Shown here: positions 5,909 through 14,025 of the stretch, piece by piece
Numbering within the stretch: position 1 is the first letter of the stretch
Layout of the letters: every line of letters begins with the position of its first letter
Assembly (NCBI GenBank): GCA_038200435.1
Contig: JBBPXY010000078.1
Coordinates: 1-15,285, forward strand
DNA from: JBBPXY01 sp038200435
GTDB lineage: Bacteria; Actinomycetota; Thermoleophilia; Solirubrobacterales; Solirubrobacteraceae
DNA length: 15,285 bases
Reading direction: 5' to 3'
Notes under the pieces: generated by a model
The model's database searches: none
What the model was told of the DNA's origin: nothing
The model's input: only the letters and a program-made list of their open reading frames with translations
Program-made: the position numbers and the translations under genes

Positions 5909-6964
5909 CTACTCCTCCCGCGCTCGGCTCGGCTGCACCCGTTTGGGCTCCCCCGGCATCTTCGGGTACTCCGGGGGATAGGGCATGTCGCCTGAGCCCT
6001 GCGCCTCGTCGCGCTCGTACATGTCGAGCAGCGGCTGCAGCGAATGCTGGACGTCGTCGATCTCCGCGTGCAGGTCGCCGCGCTCGGCGAAGCGAGCCGG
6101 CATGGTCAGCAGGTTGAAGTCGAACGGGTCGGCGATCTCGGCCAGCTCGTCCCACTCGACGGGGCAGGAGACGGGGGCGCCGGGCTTCGGGCGCAGCGAG
6201 TAAGCGCTGGCGATGGTCCGGTCGCGAGCGTTCTGGTTGTAGTCGACGAAGATCCGCTCCCCGCGCTCCTCCTTCCACCATTTCGTCGTCACGCCGTCCG
6301 TGCGTCGCTCGAGCTCACGGCCGAACGCGATCGCCGCATGACGTACGTCGGTGAAGGTCCACCGCGGTTCGACACGTACGTACATGTGCACGCCGCGGTT
6401 GCCGCTCGTCTTCGGGAACGCGCGCATGCTCAGGTCGGCGAAGAGCTCGCGGGCGACGACGGCGATGCGCACGGCGTCGGTGAAGTCGGTGCCGGGCTGG
6501 GGATCGAGGTCGATGCGCAGCTCGTCGGGATGGTCGACGTCGGCGCGGCGCACGGGCCACGGATGGAACGTGATCGTCCCCATATGGGCCGCCCACACGG
6601 GCACGGCCTCCTCGGTCGGGCAGATCTCGTCGGCGTGGCGGCCCGACGGGAACGCGATGCGCGCCGTCTCGACGTAGTCGGGCGCGCCCTTGGGGATGCG
6701 CTTCTGGTAGAAGGCATCGCCGCCGCGCTCTCCTCGCTGGGAGAGGACGACGCCCTCGTGCACGCCCTTGGTCCAGCGCTCGAGCGTCGTGGGCCGCTCG
6801 TGCAGCGCGCGCAGGATGCCGGGCCCGACCGCCGCGTAGTACTCGGCGATCATCCCCTTGGTCACCTCGGGCGTCCGCGCGGTGGCCGGGTAGATCACGC
6901 GGTCTGGGCTCGACACCCGGACGGGCCGGCCACCGGCCTCGACCTCGATCGCGTCGGATGCCAC
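5909..6964 (-). CDS. LigD-type polymerase domain protein (archaeo-eukaryotic primase superfamily), stand-alone
   Basis: This 351-residue protein matches the polymerase module of LigD, which extends DNA or adds ribonucleotides during non-homologous end joining. The N-terminal segment VSSPDRVIYPATA precedes the catalytic D152-L-D154 in ELRIDLDPQPG. Next comes the nucleotide-binding KTSGNRGVH (185-193), then IFVDYNQNARDRTIASAYSLR beginning near 238, with the third acidic residue D241. VSCPVEWDELA and a basic proline-rich tail (MPYPPEYPKMPGEP) follow. There is no ligase or phosphoesterase domain in this protein, and no Ku or ligase gene is in the window. Such stand-alone modules are common in actinobacteria. 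The start is GTG at 6964, chosen for family fit; no Shine-Dalgarno motif is evident. It lies 47 bases after the upstream SDR gene. Confidence 0.92.
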   Translation of the reverse strand: MASDAIEVEAGGRPVRVSSPDRVIYPATARTPEVTKGMIAEYYAAVGPGILRALHERPTTLERWTKGVHEGVVLSQRGERGGDAFYQKRIPKGAPDYVETARIAFPSGRHADEICPTEEAVPVWAAHMGTITFHPWPVRRADVDHPDELRIDLDPQPGTDFTDAVRIAVVARELFADLSMRAFPKTSGNRGVHMYVRVEPRWTFTDVRHAAIAFGRELERRTDGVTTKWWKEERGERIFVDYNQNARDRTIASAYSLRPKPGAPVSCPVEWDELAEIADPFDFNLLTMPARFAERGDLHAEIDDVQHSLQPLLDMYERDEAQGSGDMPYPPEYPKMPGEPKRVQPSRAREE

Positions 6965-7012
6965 GGCAGGGAGGCTAGTCCGCGCCCGCTGACCCGCAGT
7001 CGGCCGGCGTGA

Positions 7013-7942
7013 TCAGGCCGTGGGCACCGCCAGCGCGAACGACACGCCGGTGAGCTCCTCGGACACAGCCCAGAGCCGTTGGCCGATCTCGGGGTCGTGC
7101 GCCTCGGGCACGGCCTCGACCTCCGTGACGTCGCCGCGCATCTCCTGAAAGCCCGACGGGCCGAAGAACTGGCCGCCCTCAACGTTCGGCGCCGTGGCCG
7201 CGTAGAGCTGAGGGAGCGCGCCGCGCTCCGGCTTCTGCGCGACGACCGCGTTGCTGATCTTCATCACGAACGCCGCAGCACCAGTTGGCCCGGTCGACTG
7301 CAGGTTGGTCGCCGAGTAACCCGGGTGCGCCATGACGCTGAGGATCGGCGAGCCGGCAGCGCGCAGACGGCGGTTGAACTCGATGGCGAACACGGCGTTG
7401 GCCATCTTCGACTGCTGGTAGGCCTTGCGCGGCGCGTAGCCGCGCTCGCTGTTGAGGTCGTCGAAGCGGATGTGCCCCGGCTTGTGCTCGATCGAGCTGA
7501 CCGTCACCACGCGCGGGTCGCTTGACTTCCCGAGCGCGTCGAGCAGGAGGCCCGTGAGCGCGAAGTGCCCGAGATGGTTGGTGCCGAGCTGCATCTCGAA
7601 CCCGTCGGCAGTCTTCTGGGCTGGGGTCATCATGATCCCCGCGTTGTTGACGAGCAGGTCGAGCACCGGCTCCTCGGCGTTCAGCTTCTCGGCAAAGGCG
7701 CGTACCGACGCGAGCGAGGCCAGGTCGAGCTCGCGTACGTCGACCTGCGCATCCGGGCTGGTGCTGCGGATCTCCTGCGCCACCGACTCGCCCTTGCTGG
7801 TGGTACGGACCGCGAGCACGACTCGGGCGCCCTTGCGTGCCAATTCCCGCGCGGTGATGAGCCCGAGCCCCGAACTCCCACCCGTGACCACCGCCAGACG
7901 GCCCGTCTGATCAGGGATCTGCTCTGCGGTCCATGCGCTCAT
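7013..7942 (-). CDS. SDR-family oxidoreductase (retinol dehydrogenase/WWOX-like type)
   Basis: This 309-residue protein has the Rossmann TGGSSGLG at 20-27, RELDLASLASVRAFA, NNAG at 99-102, the block LGTNHLGHFALTGLLLDAL, the VVTVSSIEH strand with the catalytic serine, and the Y-x-x-x-K pair in AYQQSKMANAVFA. The long N-LGHF-type motif and C-terminal extension fit the retinol-dehydrogenase/protochlorophyllide-reductase-like SDRs, which use NADP(H). The substrate is unknown. ATG 7942 was chosen because AGGGGAG lies about ten bases upstream and the family starts MSxWT; the frame is open to 8002, but that part overlaps the TetR gene. It lies 28 bases after the TetR gene and is presumably under its control. 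Confidence 0.92.
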   Translation of the reverse strand: MSAWTAEQIPDQTGRLAVVTGGSSGLGLITARELARKGARVVLAVRTTSKGESVAQEIRSTSPDAQVDVRELDLASLASVRAFAEKLNAEEPVLDLLVNNAGIMMTPAQKTADGFEMQLGTNHLGHFALTGLLLDALGKSSDPRVVTVSSIEHKPGHIRFDDLNSERGYAPRKAYQQSKMANAVFAIEFNRRLRAAGSPILSVMAHPGYSATNLQSTGPTGAAAFVMKISNAVVAQKPERGALPQLYAATAPNVEGGQFFGPSGFQEMRGDVTEVEAVPEAHDPEIGQRLWAVSEELTGVSFALAVPTA

Positions 7943-7970
7943 CGCCGTGCTCCCCTGCGGTCGTTGCCGG

Positions 7971-8606
7971 TCACGCGGACATGTTCGCATGCTCGAACTC
8001 ATGCTCGGAAGATCCGCCGAGGAGGCGATCCACTGCTACCTGCGCACGGTCGAACGCGGCTTGATCGCGCAGGAGGCGGTGCGCCCAGTTGGCTCCCATC
8101 AGCGTGGCGTTGAGCTCGAAGGCCAACTGCTGGGGATCGGCGTCATGGGGTAGGTCGCCGGCCTCCCGGGCGATCTCGGCGTCGCGCGCGAGCACCCAGA
8201 GCCAGCGCTGCATCGTGGCGGCCACCTCGTCGCGCACCGGCCCCGGCCTGTCGTCGAACTCGAGGGACGCCGCGCTCAGGAAGCAGCCGCCAGGAAATAC
8301 GCCGCGGCGCAGGTAGGAGACCCAAGATGCGCAGACGGCACGCAGCCGCACGTGGCCGGGCGGTTCTCCGGCCACGGGCGTCCACACCTCCGCGGTGAAG
8401 CGGGCGGTCGCGGCCTCAAGTGCCGCGAGCTGAAGCTTTTCCTTCGTGCCGAAGTGGCGGATCAGTCCGCTCTTGCTCATGCCGACCTGGCTGGCGAGAC
8501 GCCCGATCGTCAGCCCCTCGAGGCCATCGGTCGAGGCGACGTCAACGGCCCGGTCGACAATCGTCGTTCGCGTGTTGTCGGTGTCCTCTCGCGTGCGGCG
8601 CGCCAT
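7971..8606 (-). CDS. TetR/AcrR family transcriptional regulator
   Basis: This 211-residue regulator has the N-terminal TetR helix-turn-helix IVDRAVDVASTDGLEGLTIGR and LASQVGMSKSGLIRHFGTKEKL (about residues 16-57). A helical C-terminal ligand domain follows, containing VCASWVSYLRRGVFPGGCFLS, FELNATLMGANWAHRL and a terminal VDRLLGG helix. TetR proteins are usually repressors released by a small ligand (family knowledge). The gene is divergent from the MBL hydrolase at 8655, with 48 bases between the starts, and co-directional with the SDR at 7942; both are plausible targets. The ATG at 8606 lies eight bases after a TAAAGT -10-like box, so the mRNA has a very short or no leader. Confidence 0.93.
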   Translation of the reverse strand: MARRTREDTDNTRTTIVDRAVDVASTDGLEGLTIGRLASQVGMSKSGLIRHFGTKEKLQLAALEAATARFTAEVWTPVAGEPPGHVRLRAVCASWVSYLRRGVFPGGCFLSAASLEFDDRPGPVRDEVAATMQRWLWVLARDAEIAREAGDLPHDADPQQLAFELNATLMGANWAHRLLRDQAAFDRAQVAVDRLLGGSSEHEFEHANMSA

Positions 8607-8610
8607 GACT

Positions 8611-8654
8611 TCCCACTTTACAGCACGAACGATCGTACGCTATAAGTCCACGGT
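8611..8654. promoter_or_regulatory. Overlapping divergent promoters with a palindromic operator (TetR/MBL)
   Basis: On the plus strand, TTTACA (8617-8622) and TATAAG (8641-8646) are separated by 18 bases and serve the ATG at 8655. On the minus strand, TAAAGT (8620-8615) fits a -10 box for the ATG at 8606. Between them, CGAACGATCGTACG (8626-8639) is a near-perfect palindrome (one mismatched symmetric pair) placed in the spacer of the plus-strand promoter. A repressor bound here would block both directions. Confidence 0.65.
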
Positions 8655-9440
8655 ATGAGCACTCTCAAGATCCGCACTCTCGGCTGGGCCGGGCTGCAAC
8701 TCGACTCCGGTGGCCACCGCCTCGCCATCGATCCGTTCGCGGATCCCGGACCGTTCGTGTCCTTCATGAACGGTCCGAGCCCCGCGCTCCTGCAGCCGGA
8801 GGGGCCGGTCGACGGCGCGCTGCTCACGCACTTGCACCGCGACCATGCCGACGCCCCGACTCTCAGTGCGGCGTTGCGTCCGGGCGCTCCCGTGCTATGC
8901 CCAAGCCCCGCGACCGGCCCCATTGACGAGAACGTGGTTGGTCCCGAGGAGGAGCTCGCGGCCGCTGGCCTGACGCTGCAGCGCGTCGTCGCCGGGGACT
9001 CGACGACCCTCGGCCCGTTCACGGTCACCGCCGTGGACGCCGTCGACGGCCTCGGCGACCAGCAGGTCTCTTGGGTGGTCGAAGCGGGGGGCGTTCGCAT
9101 CCTGCACGCCGGGGACACGGTCTGGCACGGCGCCTGGTGGCAAATCGCCAAGCGATATGGCCCGTTCGTCGCAGCCTTCCTGCCCGCGAACGGAGCACGG
9201 GTCGCGTTCCCGTGGCTCTCGCCGGCGGCGGACGTTCCCGCGGCGATGACTCCCGAGCAGGCTGTCGAGGCGGCCCGGGCCCTCGGCGCCGGCGAGCTCG
9301 TGGCCATCCACCACGGCGTCCTCGAGCATCCGAAGTACTACCGCCCCCACCCCGATGTGCCCGGGGCTCTGGCCGCCGCCGCGACTCGCTACGACTTCCC
9401 CGCTCGCGCGGCCGTCGCTGGAGAAGAACTCGAGTGGTGA
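8655..9440 (+). CDS. MBL-fold metallo-hydrolase
   Basis: This 261-residue protein of the metallo-beta-lactamase fold, UlaG/YfiB-like group, has the metal motif H59-L-H61-R-D63-H64 in LLTHLHRDHAD. LHAGDTVWHGAWW supplies a second metal-bridging aspartate, and LVAIHHGVLEHP a C-terminal histidine. The N-terminal LGWAGLQLDSGGHRLAIDPF is typical of the group, which includes lactonases, phosphodiesterases and other hydrolases. The substrate is not predictable. The predicted mRNA is leaderless or nearly so (a -10 TATAAG eight bases before ATG). It is divergent from the TetR gene and shares the palindromic operator, so it is the most likely regulated target. It converges on the lipoprotein gene. Confidence 0.9.
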   Translation: MSTLKIRTLGWAGLQLDSGGHRLAIDPFADPGPFVSFMNGPSPALLQPEGPVDGALLTHLHRDHADAPTLSAALRPGAPVLCPSPATGPIDENVVGPEEELAAAGLTLQRVVAGDSTTLGPFTVTAVDAVDGLGDQQVSWVVEAGGVRILHAGDTVWHGAWWQIAKRYGPFVAAFLPANGARVAFPWLSPAADVPAAMTPEQAVEAARALGAGELVAIHHGVLEHPKYYRPHPDVPGALAAAATRYDFPARAAVAGEELEW

Positions 9441-9527
9441 CTCGACCGGGATGAGCGTGGTTGGACATGGACCTGGGCGAGCGCAGGCGACCGGCGGGCA
9501 GCTGTGTCGCCATGACCGGGCACCCGC

Positions 9528-10067
9528 TCAAGCCGTCGGATGAGGCACCGGCGAGTAGTCCCGGGCGCAGTCCGCAAGCCCGATCGAGGCCGCTGCGCGA
9601 TCGGACGATTCGCCCTTGGCGGCGAGACGCTTCAGCAGCACCCTCGCCTCGTGCGCCCGGCGGCTACGCAGGGCGGCGATGGCTCCGTCGATGATGACCG
9701 GCTGGGCCGAGGTGTCGCTCAGGAACCGAGCAAAGCCTCGACGCTTGCCCGGCGGCGGGTGGAGTGGCCGGAGGCGGGCGATCAGGCTTCTGATCAGCCC
9801 TTGCTCGTAGCGGACCTGGGGCAGGAAGTTCGACTTGGCCAGAGGCGGCAGCGCGCCGACCTTGGCCCCCGCGTCGGCGCACAGGCGGTTGGCGGCGCGC
9901 TCAAAATCCCCTTGCTTCGCTGGGCTCGCCGGGGCGGCCTTCGTGGCGGCCTGCGGGCGCACGGCCGAAGTAGCCGGCTTCGATTTGGTCTCGCCACATC
10001 CAGCCAGGGCGGCGACGGCAAACGGTACTGCCAGCCACGTGAACCCCTGCCGCACCCCGATCCGCAT
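9528..10067 (-). CDS. Putative lipoprotein of unknown function
   Basis: This 179-residue protein has a lipoprotein signal peptide: basic MRIGVRQG, hydrophobic FTWLAVPFAVAA, and lipobox LAGC with Cys24 as the predicted lipidated residue. A low-complexity Ala/Pro/Lys linker (about 27-50) precedes a helical domain that starts DFERAANRLCADAG and ends IGLADCARDY. Its two cysteines could form a disulfide. The domain has no family name that I recognise; similar small lipoproteins are frequent in Thermoleophilia (recollection, not a search). The ATG at 10067 was chosen for the signal peptide. It lies between the MBL gene (convergent) and the cupin gene (same strand, stop 39 bases upstream of this start), so it may be co-transcribed with the cupin. 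Confidence 0.75.
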   Translation of the reverse strand: MRIGVRQGFTWLAVPFAVAALAGCGETKSKPATSAVRPQAATKAAPASPAKQGDFERAANRLCADAGAKVGALPPLAKSNFLPQVRYEQGLIRSLIARLRPLHPPPGKRRGFARFLSDTSAQPVIIDGAIAALRSRRAHEARVLLKRLAAKGESSDRAAASIGLADCARDYSPVPHPTA

Positions 10068-10106
10068 CGGCGCTCATCATCCCAGGGCGGTACCCGGAAA
10101 GGGCGC

Positions 10107-10535
10107 TCAATGGGAGACGAGCTCGGGCGGCAGCGCCTGCGGCCCGTCGGGGTAGAGCCTCGCGATCAGCTCGGGAGTCATCTCCAAGGTGTTGGCCCCT
10201 TCGGGCGGCGTGCCGGCAATGAGCCACAGCGCGTCCTCGCCGGTGTCGTTGAAGACCTGGCGCAGCGATTCGGGATCGACCTCGAGCGCCGAGAGCGGCG
10301 GCAGCGTCAGCAACTCGTCGTCGACGCGAATGCGGCCCGTGCCCTCGAGCACCACGTAGAACTCCGTCTGGTTCTCGTGACGGTGGCGCGTGCTGGCCTC
10401 ACCGGGGCGAAGCCGCCACAGGCGGGCGCCGAACGACGAGGAGCCCAGTTGCTTGGCCAGGTCAGTGTTGAGGACACCCATCTGGTTGGACTCGCGCCAG
10501 AACGCCTCGTCGGCCTGCAGCGCGCGGAAGCCCAT
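10107..10535 (-). CDS. Cupin-domain protein with altered second motif
   Basis: This 142-residue single-domain cupin has motif 1 (PGEASTRHRHENQTEFYVVLEGTG) with H51, H53 and E58 as metal ligands. In the motif 2 region (about 86-97, VDPESLRQVFND) the usual histidine is replaced by glutamine, so the metal site may lack a ligand. The C-terminal tail (GANTLEMTPELIARLYPDGP) is characteristic of the group. The role is unknown; related proteins are small-molecule binding or isomerase-like. ATG 10535 begins the conserved MGFRALQADE; an in-frame ATG at 10553 would add six residues. It is divergent from the CGNR regulator, with 45 bases between the starts, which must hold both promoters. Confidence 0.88.
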   Translation of the reverse strand: MGFRALQADEAFWRESNQMGVLNTDLAKQLGSSSFGARLWRLRPGEASTRHRHENQTEFYVVLEGTGRIRVDDELLTLPPLSALEVDPESLRQVFNDTGEDALWLIAGTPPEGANTLEMTPELIARLYPDGPQALPPELVSH

Positions 10536-10580
10536 GGCGGCACCGTAGCGCATAACCCCTTGGTCTGCTTCAATGCAGTT

Positions 10581-11198
10581 ATGGACCTGCCCGCGGACCT
10601 GGTTCTGCCACTCCGCAGCGGGGAAGCCTGGTGGTACTGGCTCGGCGGTCGCCCGGCGCTCGACTTCGTCAACACCTTCCGTGAGCGCTGGTGGCGCCAG
10701 GTGGAGACGCTCGCCACGCCCTCGGACCTCTCGCAATGGATGGTCGGCGCCGGCGTCGTAGACGACGCGCCACGCTTCACGCCCGCGCTCCTGGCTTCGG
10801 CGCGCGAGTTGAGAGAGGCGATCAACGCCGCGATGGTGGCGACTCTGGAGGGCCAACCCGCGCCGGCCAAGGCCCTGAGCACAATCGGCGGTTGGCTCGC
10901 CGAGTCGCGGGTGCCCGACCGGCTCCTAAGCACCGAGGACGGCCAGCCGTCGCTACAGCCGGGATCCCCCGCGCACGCCGGCCGCTACGCGCTCGCGCTC
11001 ATCGCCCGCGACGCGGCCGAGATGCTCGGCACGGACCAGCGCGACCGCGTTCGCGTCTGCGCCGCGGAGAGGTGCAGCGCGCGCTTCTACGACCGCTCTC
11101 GGGCGGGCCGGCGCCGTTGGTGCTCCATGGAGGGTTGTGGCAACACCGCGAAGGCGAGGCGTCACCGTGCGCGGCAGGTCGCAGCGAGCAAAGGATGA
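10581..11198 (+). CDS. CGNR zinc-finger / ABATE-domain regulator
   Basis: This 205-residue protein has an N-terminal ABATE domain (LGGRPALDFVNTFRERW at 21-37, then helices to about 145) and a C-terminal CGNR zinc finger with C160, C165, C181 and C186. The finger ends CGNTAKARRHRAR, with Thr in place of the usual Arg of CGNR. The family is described as putative stress-induced transcription regulators. The ATG at 10581 fits the family start; the open frame extends far upstream, but only as antisense to other genes. Its stop overlaps the start of the next gene in ATGA, indicating translational coupling. It probably controls this operon and/or the divergent cupin gene. Confidence 0.9.
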   Translation: MDLPADLVLPLRSGEAWWYWLGGRPALDFVNTFRERWWRQVETLATPSDLSQWMVGAGVVDDAPRFTPALLASARELREAINAAMVATLEGQPAPAKALSTIGGWLAESRVPDRLLSTEDGQPSLQPGSPAHAGRYALALIARDAAEMLGTDQRDRVRVCAAERCSARFYDRSRAGRRRWCSMEGCGNTAKARRHRARQVAASKG

Positions 11199-11773
11199 GC
11201 CGGCACCCCCTCTTCTTCTTCGGGCCGATCTCGCCCTACTCATGGTTCGCCGCCGAACGCATCGGCGGGCTGCTGCCGAGCGCGGAGTGGTGCCCGGTTT
11301 TCGCCGGCGGCGTGTTCGAGGCCGCCGGCCGCACGTCTTGGGGCCTGACGGACGAGCGCGAAGCGAACCTCGCCGACTGCGAGGCCCGCGCCCGCGCGTA
11401 TGGCCTCGGCGAGATCCGCTGGCCCGACCCGTGGCCGGCCCTCGACGTCGTCGCGGGGCGCGCGGCGCTGGTAGCCGGGCGCGTGGGACGGCTCGAGGCG
11501 TTCTCGCTCGAGATCATGCGGATGGCCTTCCGGGAGGGCGCGGACATCGCCGCTGTCGCCGTAGCGCAGGAGGCCGGGCGGCGCAGCGGAGTGGATCCCG
11601 GCGAGATCGAGGCGGGAGTGCAGGACCCGGCGGTGAAGGCCCAGCTGCGCCGAATCACCGACGGGGCGGTCGCGCTCAGCGTCTCCGGCGTTCCCACGGT
11701 GGTGGTCGGCGATCAGCTCTTCTGGGGTGACGACCGGCTCGAGGACGCAGCGAACGCCGCAAAGCACCGCTAA
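11195..11773 (+). CDS. DsbA-fold protein, 2-hydroxychromene-2-carboxylate isomerase / GST-kappa-like
   Basis: This 192-residue thioredoxin-fold protein starts with a short strand and FFFGPISPYSWFAAERI, where S13-P-Y-S16 replaces the CxxC of true DsbA. That is the signature of HCCA isomerases and kappa-class glutathione transferases. A helical insertion follows (about 60-140, including AFSLEIMRMAFREGADIA). The C-terminal SGVPTVVVGDQLFWGDDRL contains the cis-proline loop. It lacks a signal peptide, so it is cytoplasmic. It likely uses a thiol cofactor to isomerise or conjugate an aromatic or hydrophobic substrate (inference). The ATG at 11195 overlaps the stop of the CGNR gene, with AAGG just before it. 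The GH3 gene follows after 28 bases. Confidence 0.87.
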   Translation: MSRHPLFFFGPISPYSWFAAERIGGLLPSAEWCPVFAGGVFEAAGRTSWGLTDEREANLADCEARARAYGLGEIRWPDPWPALDVVAGRAALVAGRVGRLEAFSLEIMRMAFREGADIAAVAVAQEAGRRSGVDPGEIEAGVQDPAVKAQLRRITDGAVALSVSGVPTVVVGDQLFWGDDRLEDAANAAKHR

Positions 11774-11801
11774 AGGCCACCCATTGTGTAACGCTCTCGG
11801 C

Positions 11802-14015
11802 GTGAGGCACGCGCGGGGAGCAACCGGGAGTTCGCTGCGACTGGCCGTGGCGCTGCTGCTCGTGCTCGCCCTCGTGCCGGCTTCGAGCTCCGCCACCGGT
11901 CGCTGCGGTCAGCACCCTTGGTGCGACACGCACCTCTCGCCCGACTCACGCGCCCACCTTCTGCTCGCGGCGCTGACCGAGAGCGAGAAGATCTCGCTCC
12001 TCGGCGGGGACGACGTGACGGGAGTCGCCGGAGGAGAGCACGCGCACACTGGCACCGGGAAAGGCGTCCCGCGAGTCGACCTGCCGACGACGCTTTACAG
12101 CGACGGTCCGCTGGGCCCACGCCAGGGCTCGACGACGGCGCTTCCCGCGCCGATCGGCCTGGCGGCCACGTTCGATCCTTCGCTCGCGTCCAGCGCCGGA
12201 TCGGTGGTGGCAAACGAAGCAAAGAGCAAGGGCAACGACGTCGTGTTCGCGCCGACGGACAACATCATGCGCACGCCGCTGAACGGGCGCACGTTCGAGG
12301 CCTACGGGGAGGATCCGTTTCTCGACGCGCAGATGACCGTTCCGTGGATCCGCGGGGCCCAGGCCCAGGGAGTCATCGCGGACGTCAAGCACTTCGCCGC
12401 CAACAACCAGGAGGGCGCCGATGCCTCAGGGCGTACGGGCATGCCCGGCGCACCGCTCGGCGCGGGTCCCTTCGGTAGCCGCTACATCTCGAACTCGATC
12501 GTCGACGAGAGGACACTGCGCGAGATCTACCTGCCGCACTTCGAAGCCGCCGTCAAGGACGGGCACGTGGGAACCGTCATGTGCTCCTACAACGAGCTGA
12601 ACGGGCAATACGCGTGCGAGAACCGCCACCTGCTCCAGGACATCCTCGAGCGCGAATGGGGCTTCCGCGGCTACGTCCTGAGCGACTACGGGGCGGCGCA
12701 CAACACCCTGGCGGAGTTCAACAACGGCCTGGACTTCGAGCCCTGGCCCGGCGTCTCCTACTCACCGGCCGCGGTCGGCCCGGTCGCCCTCGCCGATACG
12801 GCGATGGGCCGCTCCACGCTGGACGGCCATGTGCTGCGCATGCTGCGCACGCTGTTCGCCCGTCGCTTCTTCGATCGGCCCGCCTTTCGCGACGACAACG
12901 CCCAGATCGACAAGCGGCGCCACGCCGCGACGGTGCAGCGCATCGAGGAGGGTGCGATCACGCTCTTGAAGAACAGGCGGGCGGCGCTGCCGCTGCGTCC
13001 GCACCGAGGCTTCAAGTCGGTGGCGATCATCGGCGCGCCCGCCGACCGCTTCGTGACCGGGGGCGGTTCGGGCAACGTCAAGCCGTTCTCCTACGAGACG
13101 CCGCGGCAGGCGATCACGCGCCGGGCCGGACGGCGGATCCGGGTCAGCTACGACGACGGCAGCGACGCCACCCGTGCGGCCGCGGCGGCGCGGCACGCAC
13201 ACGTCGCCGTGGTCTTCGCCGCCGACTACGAGACGGAGGGCGCCGACCGCAAGTGCCTGAGCCTGGAATGCCCAAACGTCTTCGGTGACCAGGACGCGCT
13301 GATCCGCGCCGTGGCTGCGGCGAACCGCAACACCGTCGTCGTCCTCGAGACGGGTGGGCCCGTCCTCACCCCGTGGCGTAACCAGGTGCGTTCGCTCGTC
13401 GAAGCGTGGTACCCGGGTGCGTCCGGCGGACGGGCGATCGCGCGTGTGCTGTTCGGGGATGTGAACCCGGGAGGGCGGCTGCCCGCGACCTTCCCGCGCA
13501 GCGAGGCCGACCTGCCCACGTCCGGGGACCCAGCGAAGTACCCCGGCCTTGGCCAAGATGTGTCTTACAAGGAAGGAGTGCTCGTCGGCTACCGGTGGTA
13601 CGACGGGCGTCACATCTTCCCGGCGTTCCCCTTCGGCTTTGGCCTCTCCTACACACGTTTCGGCTACTCCCGCCTGCGCGTTAAGGGAAACACGGTGGCC
13701 TTCACCGTCCGCAATGCGGGCCGGCGCGCGGGCAGCGCGGTCGCCCAGGTCTACCTCGGGATCCCGAGCCCGCGCCCGGGTGTGAACGAGCCCCCGCGAC
13801 AGCTCAAGGCGTTCCGCAGCCTCAGGCTGCGGCGTGGCCAGGCTCGGCGCGTGCGCCTCCGCCTGACCTCGCGTTCGTTCTCCTACTGGGACGTACGGCG
13901 CAACGGGTGGAGCGTCGCGCCCGGGTGCTTCACGGTCTCCGTCGGGCGCTCGTCGCGCGACCTGCCCCTGCGCGGCGTGATCGGCAAGGGTGGCGCGCGA
14001 TGCCGGCGGCGCTGA
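11802..14015 (+). CDS. Secreted glycoside hydrolase family 3 (beta-glucosidase-like)
   Basis: This 737-residue GH3 enzyme has a signal peptide (LRLAVALLLVLALVPASSSA, cleavage near residue 33). The TIM-barrel domain includes SDGPLGPR, NIMRTPLNGRTFEAYGEDP and K196-H197 in VKHFAANNQEG. The catalytic nucleophile is D295 in VLSDYGAAH. The alpha/beta sandwich domain has ITLLKN, the glycine-rich VTGGGSGNV and the region YETEGADR (E477/E479), where the acid/base is expected. A C-terminal fibronectin-III-like domain (AFTVRNAG, VAQVYLG) follows. Domain order matches bacterial beta-glucosidases or xylosidases; specificity is not predictable. GTG 11802 was chosen because the signal peptide begins there; an in-frame TTG at 11784 is possible. 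It lies downstream of the DsbA-fold gene, with GNAT ten bases after its stop. Confidence 0.92.
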   Translation: MRHARGATGSSLRLAVALLLVLALVPASSSATGRCGQHPWCDTHLSPDSRAHLLLAALTESEKISLLGGDDVTGVAGGEHAHTGTGKGVPRVDLPTTLYSDGPLGPRQGSTTALPAPIGLAATFDPSLASSAGSVVANEAKSKGNDVVFAPTDNIMRTPLNGRTFEAYGEDPFLDAQMTVPWIRGAQAQGVIADVKHFAANNQEGADASGRTGMPGAPLGAGPFGSRYISNSIVDERTLREIYLPHFEAAVKDGHVGTVMCSYNELNGQYACENRHLLQDILEREWGFRGYVLSDYGAAHNTLAEFNNGLDFEPWPGVSYSPAAVGPVALADTAMGRSTLDGHVLRMLRTLFARRFFDRPAFRDDNAQIDKRRHAATVQRIEEGAITLLKNRRAALPLRPHRGFKSVAIIGAPADRFVTGGGSGNVKPFSYETPRQAITRRAGRRIRVSYDDGSDATRAAAAARHAHVAVVFAADYETEGADRKCLSLECPNVFGDQDALIRAVAAANRNTVVVLETGGPVLTPWRNQVRSLVEAWYPGASGGRAIARVLFGDVNPGGRLPATFPRSEADLPTSGDPAKYPGLGQDVSYKEGVLVGYRWYDGRHIFPAFPFGFGLSYTRFGYSRLRVKGNTVAFTVRNAGRRAGSAVAQVYLGIPSPRPGVNEPPRQLKAFRSLRLRRGQARRVRLRLTSRSFSYWDVRRNGWSVAPGCFTVSVGRSSRDLPLRGVIGKGGARCRRR

Positions 14016-14025
14016 GGGCAGTCAC

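Noticed and set aside
6044..7012. 322-codon plus-strand frame
   Set aside because: Antisense shadow of the LigD-type polymerase, whose catalytic motifs are clear on the minus strand.
9540..10580. Long plus-strand frame leading into the CGNR gene
   Set aside because: It is antisense to the lipoprotein and cupin genes, which have recognisable signal peptide and domain motifs; the real start is 10581.
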